The notes below the pieces were generated by a model that saw only the letters and a list, made by a program, of their open reading frames with translations, made no database searches and was not told the origin of the DNA. Of a stretch of 64,000 nucleotides of DNA, positions 14,070-28,060 are shown piece by piece; positions within the stretch are counted from its first letter, which is position 1, and each line of letters opens with the position of its first letter. Source of the DNA: Larimichthys crocea (lineage: Eukaryota > Chordata > Actinopteri > Sciaenidae); contig NC_040021.1 in the NCBI RefSeq assembly GCF_000972845.2, positions 12,180,908 to 12,244,907 of the forward strand, in the 5' to 3' direction. Position numbers and translations under genes: made by a program.

Positions 14070-14616
14070 GGCTGTCAATCAATGCTACAAAACTATACAG
14101 CAAACAGAGGAATGACAGCAAACTGCTGCAGGATATCTAGAGGGACATGAATCCAACTATGGGGAGAAGGTAACCTTGCCTTTGAGCTGACCCTCCCACT
14201 TTACTACGACCTCTTCTCCAACATTTCACAATAGCAGCACATTCTGTGGAGCTGACTTTTCTCCCAGTCCACAGCAGTGCTTCCCAAAACAGGTTTATAA
14301 ATTATTAATATGGTTAGCTGATGGCTTACAGAGCCACAGAATGTAAAAATAAAGTTGCTATTTAGACTCATTTTTTGGGGCCATTATTGAGTCAAATCAG
14401 GTGTGACATGCAGTGATGGAAGAAGTATTCAATTACTAATACTACAATAAATTACTTCATTACAAGTACAGGTCCTGCTTTCAAAACCTCTGTTTTTGTA
14501 GATATTTAAGGTTGAGTTCATTCTAAATACTTATGTAATAAAGCGCACATGGGACTACTTGGAATTTGTACTTGATGCACTTAGTTTCCACCACTCTCAG
14601 CAATCAGCTTCAAAGT

Positions 14617-15050
14617 TTATTCTGGACTTTTGAAACAAAAGGTCAAGAGGAGTGCAAGGACAAGGGGTGGCCAAGCATGGCTGTACCCAGTGGAGGTTGG
14701 CTGCAGAGGTTCACTTGCCAAATCCATCTGGCGACTACTATCAGCTCTGGACCTGGACCACAGGAGCAAAAAACATGCTGCTCGACGGATGGGAGAAGAG
14801 GCAGAACGTGCCTTTTGCTGGTTATAGAGTAGGCGGGAGGAGGAAAGCTTGAAGCCAGGAGCAGATGGGCAGTGACCTGGCCACCACTGCCAGCCCACCA
14901 ACTGTAGAGGGTGTTATGGTTGAGGGCCGAAACACTCAGTGAAGGTTGTGCACCACCTGGAGATATCTGCTCTTGGCCGAAGGCTACAGTTACTTCATAA
15001 GATAGCTGAAGAATTGGCATCCTAACAGGTGTATGTCACAAGCCGGACTT
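14617..15050 (+). mobile_element. Decayed non-LTR (LINE) retrotransposon, 3' ORF end
   Basis: Plus-strand frames carry the pattern PVEVGCRGS...WRLLSALD...KKHAARRMGEEAERAFCWLW. It resembles the C-terminal tail of reverse-transcriptase ORFs in many fish LINEs (EVGCRGF followed by AAE-AS-WLW-RR). The reading is broken: the CKDKGW segment just upstream is in a different frame, and a stop follows shortly after. It is a dead fragment without the RT core. The family name cannot be fixed by eye. Confidence 0.5.
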
Positions 15051-16472
15051 TTTAAACAAGAGGTCGAGAGGTGAGATCTTTCTCAAAGCTCCAGAGCAGC
15101 TACTAAACTTCCTGGAGCCTATATTCCACCATCACAGGATAACCTCTCATATTTCATGTTTTGTTTTCCTATTAACACTAGGAGAAACGCTCAGGTCCAT
15201 GAAAGAGCACATAAACTACATGCGTCTATGAGATGTGCGAAGAAAGGGTTTGTTCCAGGTTTGTGTGCACACCCGTGTGACAGTTCTAGACAGTACTGAC
15301 TCTGGGGAAGGCAGCTTCTGATGACGAATCCACAACATTACTCATCCATTTACAGAGAAAGTGATTCATCATTGACTTGCAGAATAAACAGCCGTTCTCA
15401 TGACCATCATCCTCTTGTTACTTCAAATGTGTTCCAAGGTGACTAACACATTTCTGATGGCATAATTTGATGTATTTCTGTGGAAAAACACTTGCATTTA
15501 TGATCTTTAATATAGAAGAATGGAGACCTTGCATATTACTGAACACTGCCATCATGTGGCAGCTGTGGAATCTATGTCTGCATGTGTGGTGGAAGTTTCT
15601 CTTCATTAGGCTTTTAATTGGGTTGCAATTACAACCCACAACAGAAGAAAGTAAATTGACAATCCAAAACAAGCACTCATATTGTCTTTCAGTCAGTGTT
15701 TGTAGTCTCAGGTTCCTGGATCTGGAGTGACTCATGATTTTTGAGATCTTTGCTCGTGATTGGTGGCATAGTGACTCAGGCAGCAACTATGGTAGCTGTG
15801 CAAGTGCCCAAAGAGGACAGAATCAAATTAGTTTGTATTATATTGCACATTGTTTCTATTTTTATGTCCATTCTCTGCATAACTAACCTTTAGCCAACGC
15901 TTTCCTGTTATGTATTCAAGAACTATCTATAATCTGAGACGATACATCTAATTTTGTCACTCTCAAAAATCCACATAAAAGTATCAACAGCTCTTCAACA
16001 AAGACTAATCAGTTCATCTCAAAACTTTTGAGTCTGTTTGAGTTTAAAAACGTTTTTTTTTTCCAGACCGCAGCTCTCTTAGGAATTCTGAAAAGCTTGA
16101 TTGACGGCCTTTGACATGCGTAGACAAAAAACAGGCCGATTTCTCACGCCACTTTTATCTGGAAATGTGCCACGTGTCTCCATCTTTCCATAGAGTCAAT
16201 CATTCCGAGAGAGGTCATAAAACCGGAAATGCTAAGCAACTTTTCCCACTGCAATTACACATGCATACATCACCTTGGTGTCCACATCTACAAGCAGGAA
16301 GTTTATTTTTAAGTGTAGTCAGCATTTTGTTTTTAATTCAGCTAAATCGCTTATCGGCAGCATCAGTGAGATGTGTTTTATGGTGCTTTCCACTCCAACT
16401 GGAGGAACCCCAGCTGTGTCACTGTCAACCTGACGGGAAATGATCGCCTCTACGTTTTCACTTCCTGCTTTC

Positions 16473-16476
<4 letters not shown>

Positions 16477-16536
<60 letters not shown>
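16477..16536. repeat. (AC)n microsatellite running into (AT)n
   Basis: A near-perfect AC tract of about 46 bp is followed directly by atatatatatat. Open frames reading poly-His/Thr or poly-Cys/Val across it are artefacts. Confidence 0.95.
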
Positions 16537-17560
16537 TCCTATAGATAGAAGAATCGCAGTGCTTGCTGGTGTGCAGCATGCTCTTTTTTCACAGTCAGCA
16601 TGCCATAAGCATGCCGTGTGACATGAACACTTCACATTGAAATGAAAACTCAAACCACAGATTAGATGTCATATTCATTTCACATCATCTTTCTTCACAC
16701 CATCTTCAACCAACATATCTGATTTAACACATGGAGAAACAGAAACACACCTCCTTTAACCCTCCTCTTCCACGTGGCCGAGTCTTCGATAAAAAAAAAA
16801 AATTATAAAACAAAAAGACATAGATCTGCGCTTCCAAAATCATATTGGTGATTTACCAACGAAGCATTTCAAGTATCTTTTGATAACACAAATGAGAATT
16901 TTGTTGCTTTATCCAGGGGGAGGTGAACATTGAAGTTTCCCTTTTTTGTTCACAAACTACTTTACCTTGGAGTGGATCTTGTTTCCTTAGCCATGTAATT
17001 TGAGATGCAAACATACTATCAAATGTTTTGCCTCCAACTCCTTATTTATGTCTAAATTTAAAATGAATGTTCTGATCATAAGAGCCTAATTAAGGAAAAA
17101 AATGTGATGCTAAATCCTCATCTTAACTTAGGTTAGTACACCACAGCTCCACTCAAACTGTCTGCAATGGTTGCTCCACCAGGATTTTTTACTTTTCAGT
17201 CAAGATTAGTACAGTAAAATCAATCACTGTGACCGGATTGTCTTACAGAGTCCGATTATATTATAGACTTGGCTTGAGCGGGGTTTTTACTAAATGACAA
17301 ATAGTCAGAAGGGGGAAGTGTGAAGTGGGGGTAGCTGGGTAATGCCCCTGTTTCGACGGAGGAGACTGCTCAGCATCTCGGCCAAACACGGTTGGTTAAT
17401 CTGTGCAGTTAGGTTAGCATTGATCAGAGCAGTCAGGTGAAGCAGCTACTGTGCTGGATGGAGGGATGGATGGATGAATGTGACGCTCTGAGTCTCTTGA
17501 GGAATTGCACTTTGTCTCTGGCTGCAAAGCGAGGTCTGACTGACACCGTGCCCATGGATC

Positions 17561-17566
17561 TTTATT
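17561..17566 (-). terminator. AATAAA hexamer overlapping the hbs1l stop codon
   Basis: The last codons read GAA TAA A, so a canonical AATAAA overlaps the stop codon. Its use would leave almost no 3'UTR, so it is probably fortuitous. No second strong canonical signal was found within about 1 kb downstream; a tttatt at about 16302 (minus AATAAA) is a distant candidate. Confidence 0.3.
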
Positions 17567-20500
17567 CTTTGATCTGCAGTGAAAGAGAAAAAAAAAAGTC
17601 ACAAGGGAACTGACAAAGAATGCTTTATCAATCTCAGTCTTAATGAATTACTTCCTAACACTCAAATATAAAAAGATCTATAGAATAGGAAGATTCGGTA
17701 CACACCTCATGAACAAGATAGTTGTTTAAAACATTAATCTGTTTTTATGCAATAACACTAATCTTCCTGATTTGTTTTTTTTAAGATTATTTTTTTGGCC
17801 TTTTATGACTTTAATAATAGGACAGCTGAAGATAGACAGGAAGCAGGGGGCAGAGAGAGGGGGAATGACACGCGGTAAATGGTCGTCCGATGCTGCAGCG
17901 AGGACTATAGCCTCCACACACGGGGCGGCCGCTTAACCCACTACGCTACCGACCACCCCACCAATCTTTTTGTTTATTTTGACTTTGTCCTAAAGTTACC
18001 TCAGTGACAACTCCTGCAGCAATTGTAGAGCCGACATATCGCAGCATGAAGCGGCCCAGTTCCTTGTAGTCCTTGTACAGCTCTAATGACACCGGTCTCT
18101 GGGTCTGGATCTCCACCATGGCATTCATACCTTTACTCAAACACCTAATTAACAGGAAAGACACACACAGAGGAAGTAATGGTAACACAAATCCTGATGT
18201 GAACTGTATATTTATCAGGCGTCCTGTCCCCCCTCACCCAACACTCACTTTGGTTTCTTCTTGAGGACCTCGCCGCTGCTCTTGTGTAAAACACTTATCA
18301 ATTTCCTAATGGTGGCCGGCTCACTGACTGTTTGGTAATGCAGCAATACCTACATGGAAAGAAAAAACATGCACGCAGAATGAAACTGAAACTGAGTTGT
18401 AAATGTGCAATTAAGATTAAAAAAAAAAAAGACTGTTGGTATTGTGACTGTCTGGGTTATAGTATGTTTGCTTGTACTTACTGGGAAGCCTTGTGTGATG
18501 GGAACCTCAATATTGAAGAGAAGGATTCGGGCTTTGAATCGAGTACAGACTCGAATGGGCTCCTTGGGATCACAGAACACACATCCCACGCTGGAAAGAA
18601 GTAAGTTATCACTGAATGTAGCCAAACAAATACAACAGAGAACCAAATACGCTTAATAAGCTTATGTTAATTAAACATTTTGTTTACTTGATCTTGATGA
18701 TGTCCATGCCGGTGACCGTCAGGCTGACATGATCTCCTGCTGCAGCCCAGTCCAGAGCCTCATCGTGTAGAGTAATGCCTGCAGTACAGACAGACACGGT
18801 GGAAGTTACAGAGCTGCCACAGGATGGCAGTGTTTATCATTCAATACTCGACGACGCTGCCAGGTGTGCTTCAAGTCCTTCTTACTCAAAGAAGGAAAAA
18901 ATGATTATCAGCACAGCTTAGTGAGAAAGAAAGTTTCTTATAGTGTAGCAAAATCAGTATAGTACAAATGTATAGATAGTACAGTATGAAACAGATGCAG
19001 CTGTTAGAGCAGTACAACAGTGAGACATATATAGAATAGAAAGTTAGAGGTATGATATGAGTACCGTGTACAGTATATACCATTACAGTTATAATACGGT
19101 GTTGATTGGAAGCTGAAACAAGCAAAACAGTGTCATTTTGAGTGACATCCTCGTCAGCATTTTAGCAGTTATCTCTGCCAGGGGAAGGTTCAGAGGCACC
19201 GGCTTTCATGCTCTTTACTGCAGGTAATAACGGAGCCTTGATAAGGACTTTTGATTTTTCATTTTAACATGGTTTTCAAGCATTTTTGTGTCAATTTATG
19301 ATAAAAAAAATGCTGTAGGACTCGTGAAACAGTCAGCCACCCATGCCAGACTGGCAGCAATGACACAGTGCGTACCTTTGACAGTGCAGGTTTCATTGGG
19401 AGGCATGGCTAGTGTTTTCTCTCCGGTCTGAATATAACCAGCTTCGATTTTCCCCGTTACACAGAAGCCCGAGCCCTGATCTGGGAAAAGAAAATACAAA
19501 AAATCGTCCAGCTCTTTTAATTTAGAAAAAGAGAAATAAAAAGAGACATGAGGAGAATGACGGGACATATTTGTTCGACTTGTACCTTTGAACACATCTG
19601 AGACGCACAGTCTGAAAGGTTTGTCTACGGATCTCTGAGGGGGTTTGAAGGCATCTGTAGAAATGAAAGAGACAATACAAAAAAAGAGGAAGATGTCAGT
19701 GTCTGCCTAGCACAAATGAATCATTTTTTTCTGGTACTGGATGATCTTTCTCCGGAGTCTGGATCAGCATGTTCATTTTGCAAATACATTCGAAAGACTC
19801 TTAAGAAACTTTCCTCTCATATATGCAGCACTACTACAGTGAGTCACTTTGATGTACAATTCCAGTGTGCAATGTTACGAGAAAGTTGAGAGCCACTTGG
19901 GCACATTATTTGATACCCAACAGGTTAGGTACTACTCTACTTCTACTACTGTCAGGTGTCAGGGTGGCACGGTGATGCAGTAGTAAGCACTGTTAAGTCA
20001 CAGGTGAAGTTCCTGGTTCAAACCCCCAAATGGGGCCTTGCATGTTCTCCCTGTGTCTGCCTGGGTTCTCTCCGTGTACTCCAGCCTCCTCCCACTGTCC
20101 AAAGACATGGCAAAGCGGCTAACAGGTTAATTGGTGACTCACTGTCATTAAATTGTGTGTTGTGAATCTTTGTTTGTGTTAGCCCTGTGATGACCCGGTG
20201 ACCGGGTGTACCGCACCTCACCCAATTCCAGTTGGGATAGCCCAAAAAGCAGTTCCAGAAAATGGCAGTATATAATGTTGTGGAATCACCTAAAAAGCGT
20301 TTTTTGATGCAAATAAACATTTTATGATCTCTTAAAACAAGTGATCAGAGCAATATTTCATGGTATCACTCGTTTAAGACCTTAAGCTAAAAGCAGGAAG
20401 TATAATTTCATTCCATTCATTAATTTTTACCTTTTAAAGAAGCTTTTTAATATTCACTATTAATCTAGATTTCTATAGATGTACTACTACAGATTTAAAT

Positions 20501-23500
20501 ATCCAGTGTTTAATAATATATATAAATATAATGATAATATAATACAATATATATATATACACACAATGTTTATACTACTATATTGTTACCTTAGAGTGGC
20601 CTTTTAAATCTACAGAGAGCAGGTCCACTGAATCAGCCATATTGTACTGACATGTTTCTACAGTAGCCCAGAACGGACAAATGAAACAGCGGCTCTAGAG
20701 AGGGCCTTTCATGTTTCGGCGGTCTCCTACACACTTAGAAGGGGTGGGTGAGGCGAGGGGTATTCAGTTGATTGCAATCTGCAGCCTCACTGCTATGTGT
20801 CATACCCATGTTCGACACTCTTTTTTTTTTTTTAATCATGGTGCAACCAGGTTTGTTCACGGATATGTGGGTGACTCATGATGAGACATGCAGCATGTGC
20901 TCATATATTTTGTTTTAATTTTTCCCTCAGGTTAAACTGTGTCTAAAGGTCAAAAGCGGCAAACCCTTCCGGCAGCTTAAACCATGCCAGTGTGCATTAC
21001 CAATCTGCTCCAGCAGGCTGGGACCGGAGTACCAAGAGGTAAGCTGTGACACTGAACTCTTGGTGGCGAGATTCTCTCCTGACAGGCCGCTGGTGGGGAT
21101 GTAGAAAACATCAGACTCCTGGAAAAACATCGAAACAGTGGTTTAAACAGAAAGCAAGCTAGGAAATACTTCATCTTATCCAGATATGTAAAATGACAGT
21201 TACAGTTGTTAAGAGTTTAATATCCTAAGATGTTCAGTGACTGCTAAACTCACCTTGTATCCTGCCTGCTTGAGAAAATGGCCAAGTTTGGATGTGATAT
21301 CTTGGAAACGCTCTTGTTGCCAGTTCACCTGAATGTATACATGCGTAAAAGAAAAAAAGGGAAATGTACAGAGACAGAAAGTTTCCCCTTCAGCATGGTT
21401 TTAAAATGGAAAGGTGTCAGCAATGTGCCAGCAACATGGCAGTGATTGCAGGAAACAAAAACACAATCACACACACAGTTGCCTAAAGACTACTCTCCTG
21501 ATGGAAACATTTTAGAAAATTTTAAAACCAACAAAGGGTCCATTTTATTGAACATGTCAAATCTGCTGCTGTTGAATACTACTTGGATCACATCGGTAGG
21601 AATACAGTTAAATACGGAAAAGGCCAACTGATTTCGGACTCTTCCATCTTCTTTTTTATTTAATTATTTTTTCTAACAAGATAACAATGTAGGTAACAGT
21701 CAAATTGCCTATGCTATAAGTAAATGTCTAGTGTTTCAGCGATGTGTAGCAAGTCTGACCTGGTCCATCTTGTTCACAGCTACAGCCAGCTGAGTGACGC
21801 CAAGCGAGCGCACCAACAGGGCATGCTCTCTAGTCTGACCACCCGCCTCGAAGCCTGCCTCAAACTCTCCTCGGCTGGCATCCACCACAAGCACCGCCAC
21901 GTCGGCCTGGAGAGACAACCGGGGGGGAGATAAGAACCGTGTGCATCTGTTTCTGCTGAGGCAGATGTGAGCATAAAAAAAAAATCAACACAGACTAAAC
22001 TAACTGAATTGTAACACATACGGGACGTGTAAAATGAGACCAAAGTGTTAGAAAGCATTTCATGTCCTATCAAAGCATTAAATTAGAAACCTTTAATGAT
22101 TCATGCACAGCTCCTGCACAGAGGTTAATACAGGAAGATATAATAACTAATAAAATCAATCTTGATGGAGAAAGGTGAACTGTTGTCCTTCTTCTATGAT
22201 AAATAGTTTAACTTCTAAAACATATACATTACATGATACAGGGAGTAATGTAGAAATACTGTTTACACTTTAAATGAATAAACACTTGCTTTCTAGGAGA
22301 TGAATTAGAGGCTGAGACACGCCATCTTGAGCCTTAGAGTAAGTGACAGACTGATACCTTCGTTTGCTTGCAACGGAAACTCCTTAGTCACTACATGATA
22401 AGCCTGAACGTGAGGACAGTCATATGGTAAAAAGAGAAATTACATTAGTGCCCCAAAACAGAGACAGACAAGCACACCCTTGCCTGCAAAACACCTTTTG
22501 CGACACCAACACCCAAAACCACGAAAGCTATTTCAAATCACGCTGACGGGTGTGGCAAGCTGAGGGTGTACTGCAGGAGGTTAATCAAGTCGAGGTTTGC
22601 AAAGTGGAAGAAAGAAAGTTTCACCTCGTAGATCAATCATGACCATCTAGAAACGGTTTAACTGATATATTCAGAGGTATTGGAAGAATCCTACACAGGT
22701 GCTCTAATTTCAATTTATTTGCATTTTCTTTGATCTAGGCATCTGTATTCTGTTTTTTTAGTTAGTGCAGCACTTTATTCGCCCAAAAATGATCTTCTGT
22801 CTTAAATGGTTGTACTTTTAAACACAGATTGCACATCATAATGTATTTTAATACATTCATATATTCATGCATTGTGCAGGCTGCTTGAACACTTGGTACG
22901 TGGTATACCTGTGCAGCTCCTGTGATCATGTTGGGGATGAAGTCTCTGTGTCCTGGTGCATCCATCAAGGTCACCACCTTAGAGTTGGTCTCAAACTTGG
23001 TCATGCCCACATCCATTGTCACCCCTCTGGAGCAAACACAAAGAAATGAGGGGATTATTTAATAGGCATTTGCCCACTTTGGAAAAAAACAAACTGAAAC
23101 GTATACGACAATTTGTGTTGAAGTCAAAGTGAAAACATTGTAAATACACTGTGGCTGGTGTGCTGTATGTACAGCGTAGAGTTCAAGGCTGAATTTCAGT
23201 TCAAGAGCAACGTCTTCCAGTGGGCGAGGCTCTCAGTCTGCTTTAAGTATTACGCACTGACTTCAGAAGTTACTGATAAGTGAATATGGATTCCCACTTT
23301 CTGTTTCTGGCATATTTCGCTTCCGTTTCAGTCTGCTAACAACAACAGAGACGGCAAACTTTTTTCATGTGTTTAAAAGGTAGATATCGGCAGCGTTTAC
23401 CATCCGTTTTAATGCAATTGACGAGTAGAACTTATTTCGAAATAAGATCTGGTTCCTCTGATGGACGGATCACATCCACATCCAGGATAATGTTCTGTGG

Positions 23501-26500
23501 AGTTACTATCACTGGTACCAGGAACACCAGTAATTGGACCTAACGTGTGACTCTCGAGATATGTTTATCAACCAGAGCACACAGCAGGAAGAGATTGCAG
23601 TTTGCATCTGCATTAGGCAAGAGTCTTTGTCAGTCTGTGGCCCCTGACCCTCAATGTGGAGGGGTGCAGAGAATTTTCCCGTCTGTGTAGATCTTTGTGA
23701 GTGTTTGTGTGGCACTTCCAGCTCAACATGTACCTGTCCCTCTCCTCGCCAGTCTCATCCAGGACCCAAGCATAGGCGAAAGAGGCCTTTCCCGCCTTCT
23801 TTGATTCCTGCTCGTATTTGTGCATGGTGCGCTTGTTGACGTTGCCCAGCAGATAAAGCAGGTGGCCCATCAGCGTGCTTTTACCTGCATCCACATGACC
23901 TGCGGAAGAAGAAGAATGTAATAATGCCAGGGAGTTGAGGCAACAGAATGAAAGAAATTGAAAGAGAAAGGGGGGCTCAGAGGTCGAGGAGTGATAGCAG
24001 ATACCAGGGAAGGGTGAGGACAGATAGAAAAAGAGGAAGAATGCAACAAGTGATAAGACAGGTAGGGGAAGAGAGAAGATAAGGCAAAGGGAAGCCATAA
24101 ATGGGAGAAGGAAAGAAGTAGAATTGCACAAGAGGTAGAGAGAAATGGGAACAAGGATGGTGAGTGAGAGGGGGAAGGAAGAGGACCGTGGTAAAACGAA
24201 AGGTTTCACAGGCTGTGGGAAACTAGAATCATCTGCACTTCTGAAACTACCAAGTCACATTTCTCCTGGTGTAACTGAGAATGAGAAAATATGATTGAGC
24301 AACTGCACTCAACTTTACTACTGTTAACCTTAAATGTGCACGACAGAGACTGAAATTTAAAAGTGACTAAAAGTGAAAAATTTAACTGCGAGCAGCAGAG
24401 TATGTATGAAGAACATACTGCACACATGTACAAATTCAAGGATGTGGTGGAAAAACTGGAACTGTTTTTTTTAACTTTTTTTTTCCTTTTTTTTTTTTTT
24501 ACAGATGTTGCAATGATGGACATTTTTGATATAGATTGATTGCAAGCTGTTTTGAAATTTAAAAAAGAAAAACTCCCAAAATACATTTTTTATAGCTGCA
24601 TTTATAAATATGTAAAATAAATAAATAAATGATATAAAATAACGGCTGATCTTTTTCTAGTTCCAGCTTGTGCATCAATAATGTTCAATCAGTTACAGTA
24701 GCACTGTAAACTGCTTAGCACTTCCTCTTTGTATCTAACTGTAGACCAGTGTGTGCACTGCAGGATAATTAGCAGTGCTACATGCGGATGAATGGGAGTT
24801 TTATACTTGTTTTTATATCTTGTTTGTGCAGAATCAGCTTCTGTATCCCTTGTAATAGTACTCATCTATTGACGTGCTAAAAAGTTAAGTCATGAGTGGT
24901 TTTTGTGGTGATTTATGGGTGCTTTGGTGGATTTCCTTCCTACCTATAACCACCAAGTTCAACAGAGGTTTGCCACCCTGCCGCTTCTCCAGCTCAGCCT
25001 TGATATTAATCGTCTGGCGGGCCTTTCCTGCGGAGCGGCCTGGGGTGGGGACTGCAGAAGGCTCATCTCCGTTCGACCCTTTGGATGGAGTCTCGGGACG
25101 TTTTGGCGTTGCCTCTGAGGGAGCGGTGGCGTTTTCAGGGCTGCCACCCCGGCGTACTGAAGCTGTGACAACGCCGTTCTCCCCTGTGCTGAAGAGGGGT
25201 GAGTTTAATGTGCAAAATTAGAAGCCTAACTACGGTTCTGTGCTTTTTCATGACAATGATGTGTATTTGTGTGTTGTGTTAGGTACCTGGGAACATCAAA
25301 GCCCATGGTCTGCTTCTTGCCAGAGACCGTCATGCGTGCCACTTTGGGTACCACTTCAGAGTCCAGTTTATTGTGAGGCGCATCTCTGCTTTTAGCTGAA
25401 GGAAACAGAGGAACAAAACTGTACACTTTCTCACAAACAAAGGCAATAATGAGTCACTGTTGTCACCATCTACGACATGAGGTGCATTTTTTTCCTAAAT
25501 AAAAAACATAGCGGTAACAAACTGTAATAACTGTAAATGGTTTATATGCGTTAGTAAACAAGAGAGCTTATTCAGCAGTGCATACCTCTGCAATGTTAAG
25601 ACATCCAGAGGATATTATGACAATGTGAAGATTATGACTGATTTCCTGGTCATAGTTGTGTGCCTTACTGGAATACACAGGAAGGTACATATTCTTGGGT
25701 AAGTGTAAGCATGTGATGCAATCAGTTGAGCCTCCATCGATCTGACTGGTAGTTCATATTCTGCACCATTGAGACTTGCTGAGGTCATTGCTTTGTCATC
25801 CCAGTCCCAAATGGCCGCCGGTCCCAGTCATATCAACCTGCTACTGATTCATTTAGACTTGGCTGCACAGCCAAGCCTACTGCACACTGTGTGCGTCTGT
25901 GTGCATGTGTGCGGCAGTGACATCCTGGTTCAGAGAGGGTTAATTTCAGAAGTAGCCGTTGCCTCCCGTCTCCACGTAAATAGAGCAGTGTGACACAGCA
26001 TTTCGCAGAATGAATCTTTTGAAAAAGGTGTCACCCTCAGCAAAGTGTAGAGCTGGAGATGAATGCGTGTGTTATCGCACAGACACACGCAACTGATTAA
26101 AACAAACTTGAAACAACAGACACAGCCACTCAAACGCCTAATGGTAGTTTGATTTGTTTACAACAAGTGGTAATCGGTAATTTCCGTCAGTTTTTCTTTT
26201 AGAATTTTGGTTCGTATCAAAACAGGATAAACTCCCACGCACTTTTGATGTTTGCCTTGTAAGACTGAGGGATGTCTTTATCTTTAATCATTGAGCTTGT
26301 ATTATAGAATAATTACACTAATCAGTTATGTTCTCCTGTGTGCTTCAAGCAGTTTGTTAATCTTAAGTCATAAAAAAAAAAAAAACCCGGAGGAAAAATT
26401 AGATGAAAGGAGGCGTGATTATTAATGGACTTTCTCTAACCAAACATTCTCTGTATGACTGGCTCTGCATTAGAGAAAAAGTCCCTCTCATTCTGAAACA

Positions 26501-28017
26501 CTGATGCACAAGTGAGGCAGCACACCGCACCCTGAAGTTTTTCTTCTTTAAGAGGTAATGGTACATGCGTGCATAACGTTTATTTCAAGACACTGATGCA
26601 CATCTGTTCAAACGTCAGGAAAAGGAGACAACCGAGCTGCATCAAAGATGTTCTCATTTTAGAAGATAACACCTTTTAGAAGGTGCAAGAAAAAAAAAAA
26701 GATTGATGCACGTATTTATTCACTGAAAACTACCTAAAAACTTGTTATAGATGGATGTGTGTGGGGAAAGGCACATAAAAAGTCCTTATAGATCTTTAAC
26801 ACTGTGGTCATTACTGAGATCTGCACTGTTCTAAGAGACAACATGAGAAGGAAAAAGTCATCTCTGGGGAATTTAGGTTCTTCCTGCAGCTGGGGCTTTT
26901 CTTGACCCCGCTACAGTGACGTGGAGATTTCCACCACCTGTGTCAAACACGACACCTGTCAGCTTGCAATCCATTTATATGGAACATCAGCTGTAAAACA
27001 AATGATCTCATTAGATCACTATAAATCTAATACGGTCACTTGGATCAGCTAAATAAACCTACACTTCACCTAATTTACATTTTAGAAAAACACACATCTA
27101 CCAAGAAGCCAGAATTATAAAGTACCTGAAGAGTTTTGTTTTTTTAGGCTTCACCTCTATAGTTTAACCTGAGGTGAAACAGACAGATTCACCCTAATCA
27201 ACACCCCTGAGGTCTTAACCAGTAAACAATCCCCATTTATTATACCAGACAGGTTTCTTCAAAAGACTGCAACATCTCTGCAAACAACTGACTTGCTAGA
27301 TAATTTTTTTGGGGGCCTGGCCTAGGGGCAGCATTAACAGGAGGGCGGCCTAAGCTATACAGTGGGATGAGGCTCTGAGGCTTGGAGCAGGATCACTTTA
27401 CACTGTTTGGACTGGCAGGTAAACAGTTGGCGTCCTCCTATCCAGGATTTCTTTAGTATAGGAGACCCTTGTAGTGACTAAGAGTGAGTGCGTGAGTCAT
27501 CTGTACACCTTGGCCCCAGGGCTCAACTGAGCACAGGATAAGAGGAGTACGCCCAGGATATGCAAATATCAACCCCCCCCTCCACCCCCCCACCCCCCCA
27601 TTGCCCCTCCCCACCCATCCAAATACACACAAGCTTGCAAGCAAAAGCAAAACATGGAAAAGGGTGAAAGTACAGGTAACAAGGAAAGTGAGAGCCCTGC
27701 AGCATAATGTGGTTGTGTAAGTCTAAGTAAAGAGACCTGTGAGAGATGCTATACCTTCATATAGTGTTCACTGCATTAGGTGTTTTAACTGCTGTTTTTT
27801 TTTTCTCCATGTTTAATGGCATCAAGTACACGCTGTGACGTGCTCAGCACTTTCGTAAAACATATTTAATAAAGTAAAAATGTTTTTGATTGTCATCATA
27901 ATGAGAAATTTGAATACTTTAAAGACATTTTTGATCATGTGGCTCAGTGCCACTTGAGGCCGCTAAAGCCTGTGAAAGACGAGCATCATGTTTGACTCAG
28001 TAGATCTACTGTAGGGG

Positions 28018-28060
<43 letters not shown>

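Larger units (their letters stand above)
14070..17561. other. Spacer between aldh8a1 5' end and hbs1l 3' end
   Basis: Contains the aldh8a1 promoter side, a decayed non-LTR retrotransposon end (about 14617-15050) and an (AC)n(AT)n microsatellite (16477-16536). The hbs1l long-form 3'UTR must occupy part of its right side, but I could not settle its end. No further gene was recognised. Confidence 0.6.

Noticed and set aside
14069..14078. aldh8a1 start at the in-frame TTG three codons upstream
   Set aside because: TTG is not a normal vertebrate start. A stop lies right before it, and the ATG at 14069 gives the length expected from the family.
13775..14140. 121-codon plus-strand frame over aldh8a1 exon 1
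   Set aside because: It is the antisense shadow of a well-supported coding exon.
16450..16653. Open frames rich in Cys-Val or Thr-His across dinucleotide repeats
   Set aside because: These are translations of CA/TG microsatellites, seen many times in the window, with no start context, splice sites or domains.
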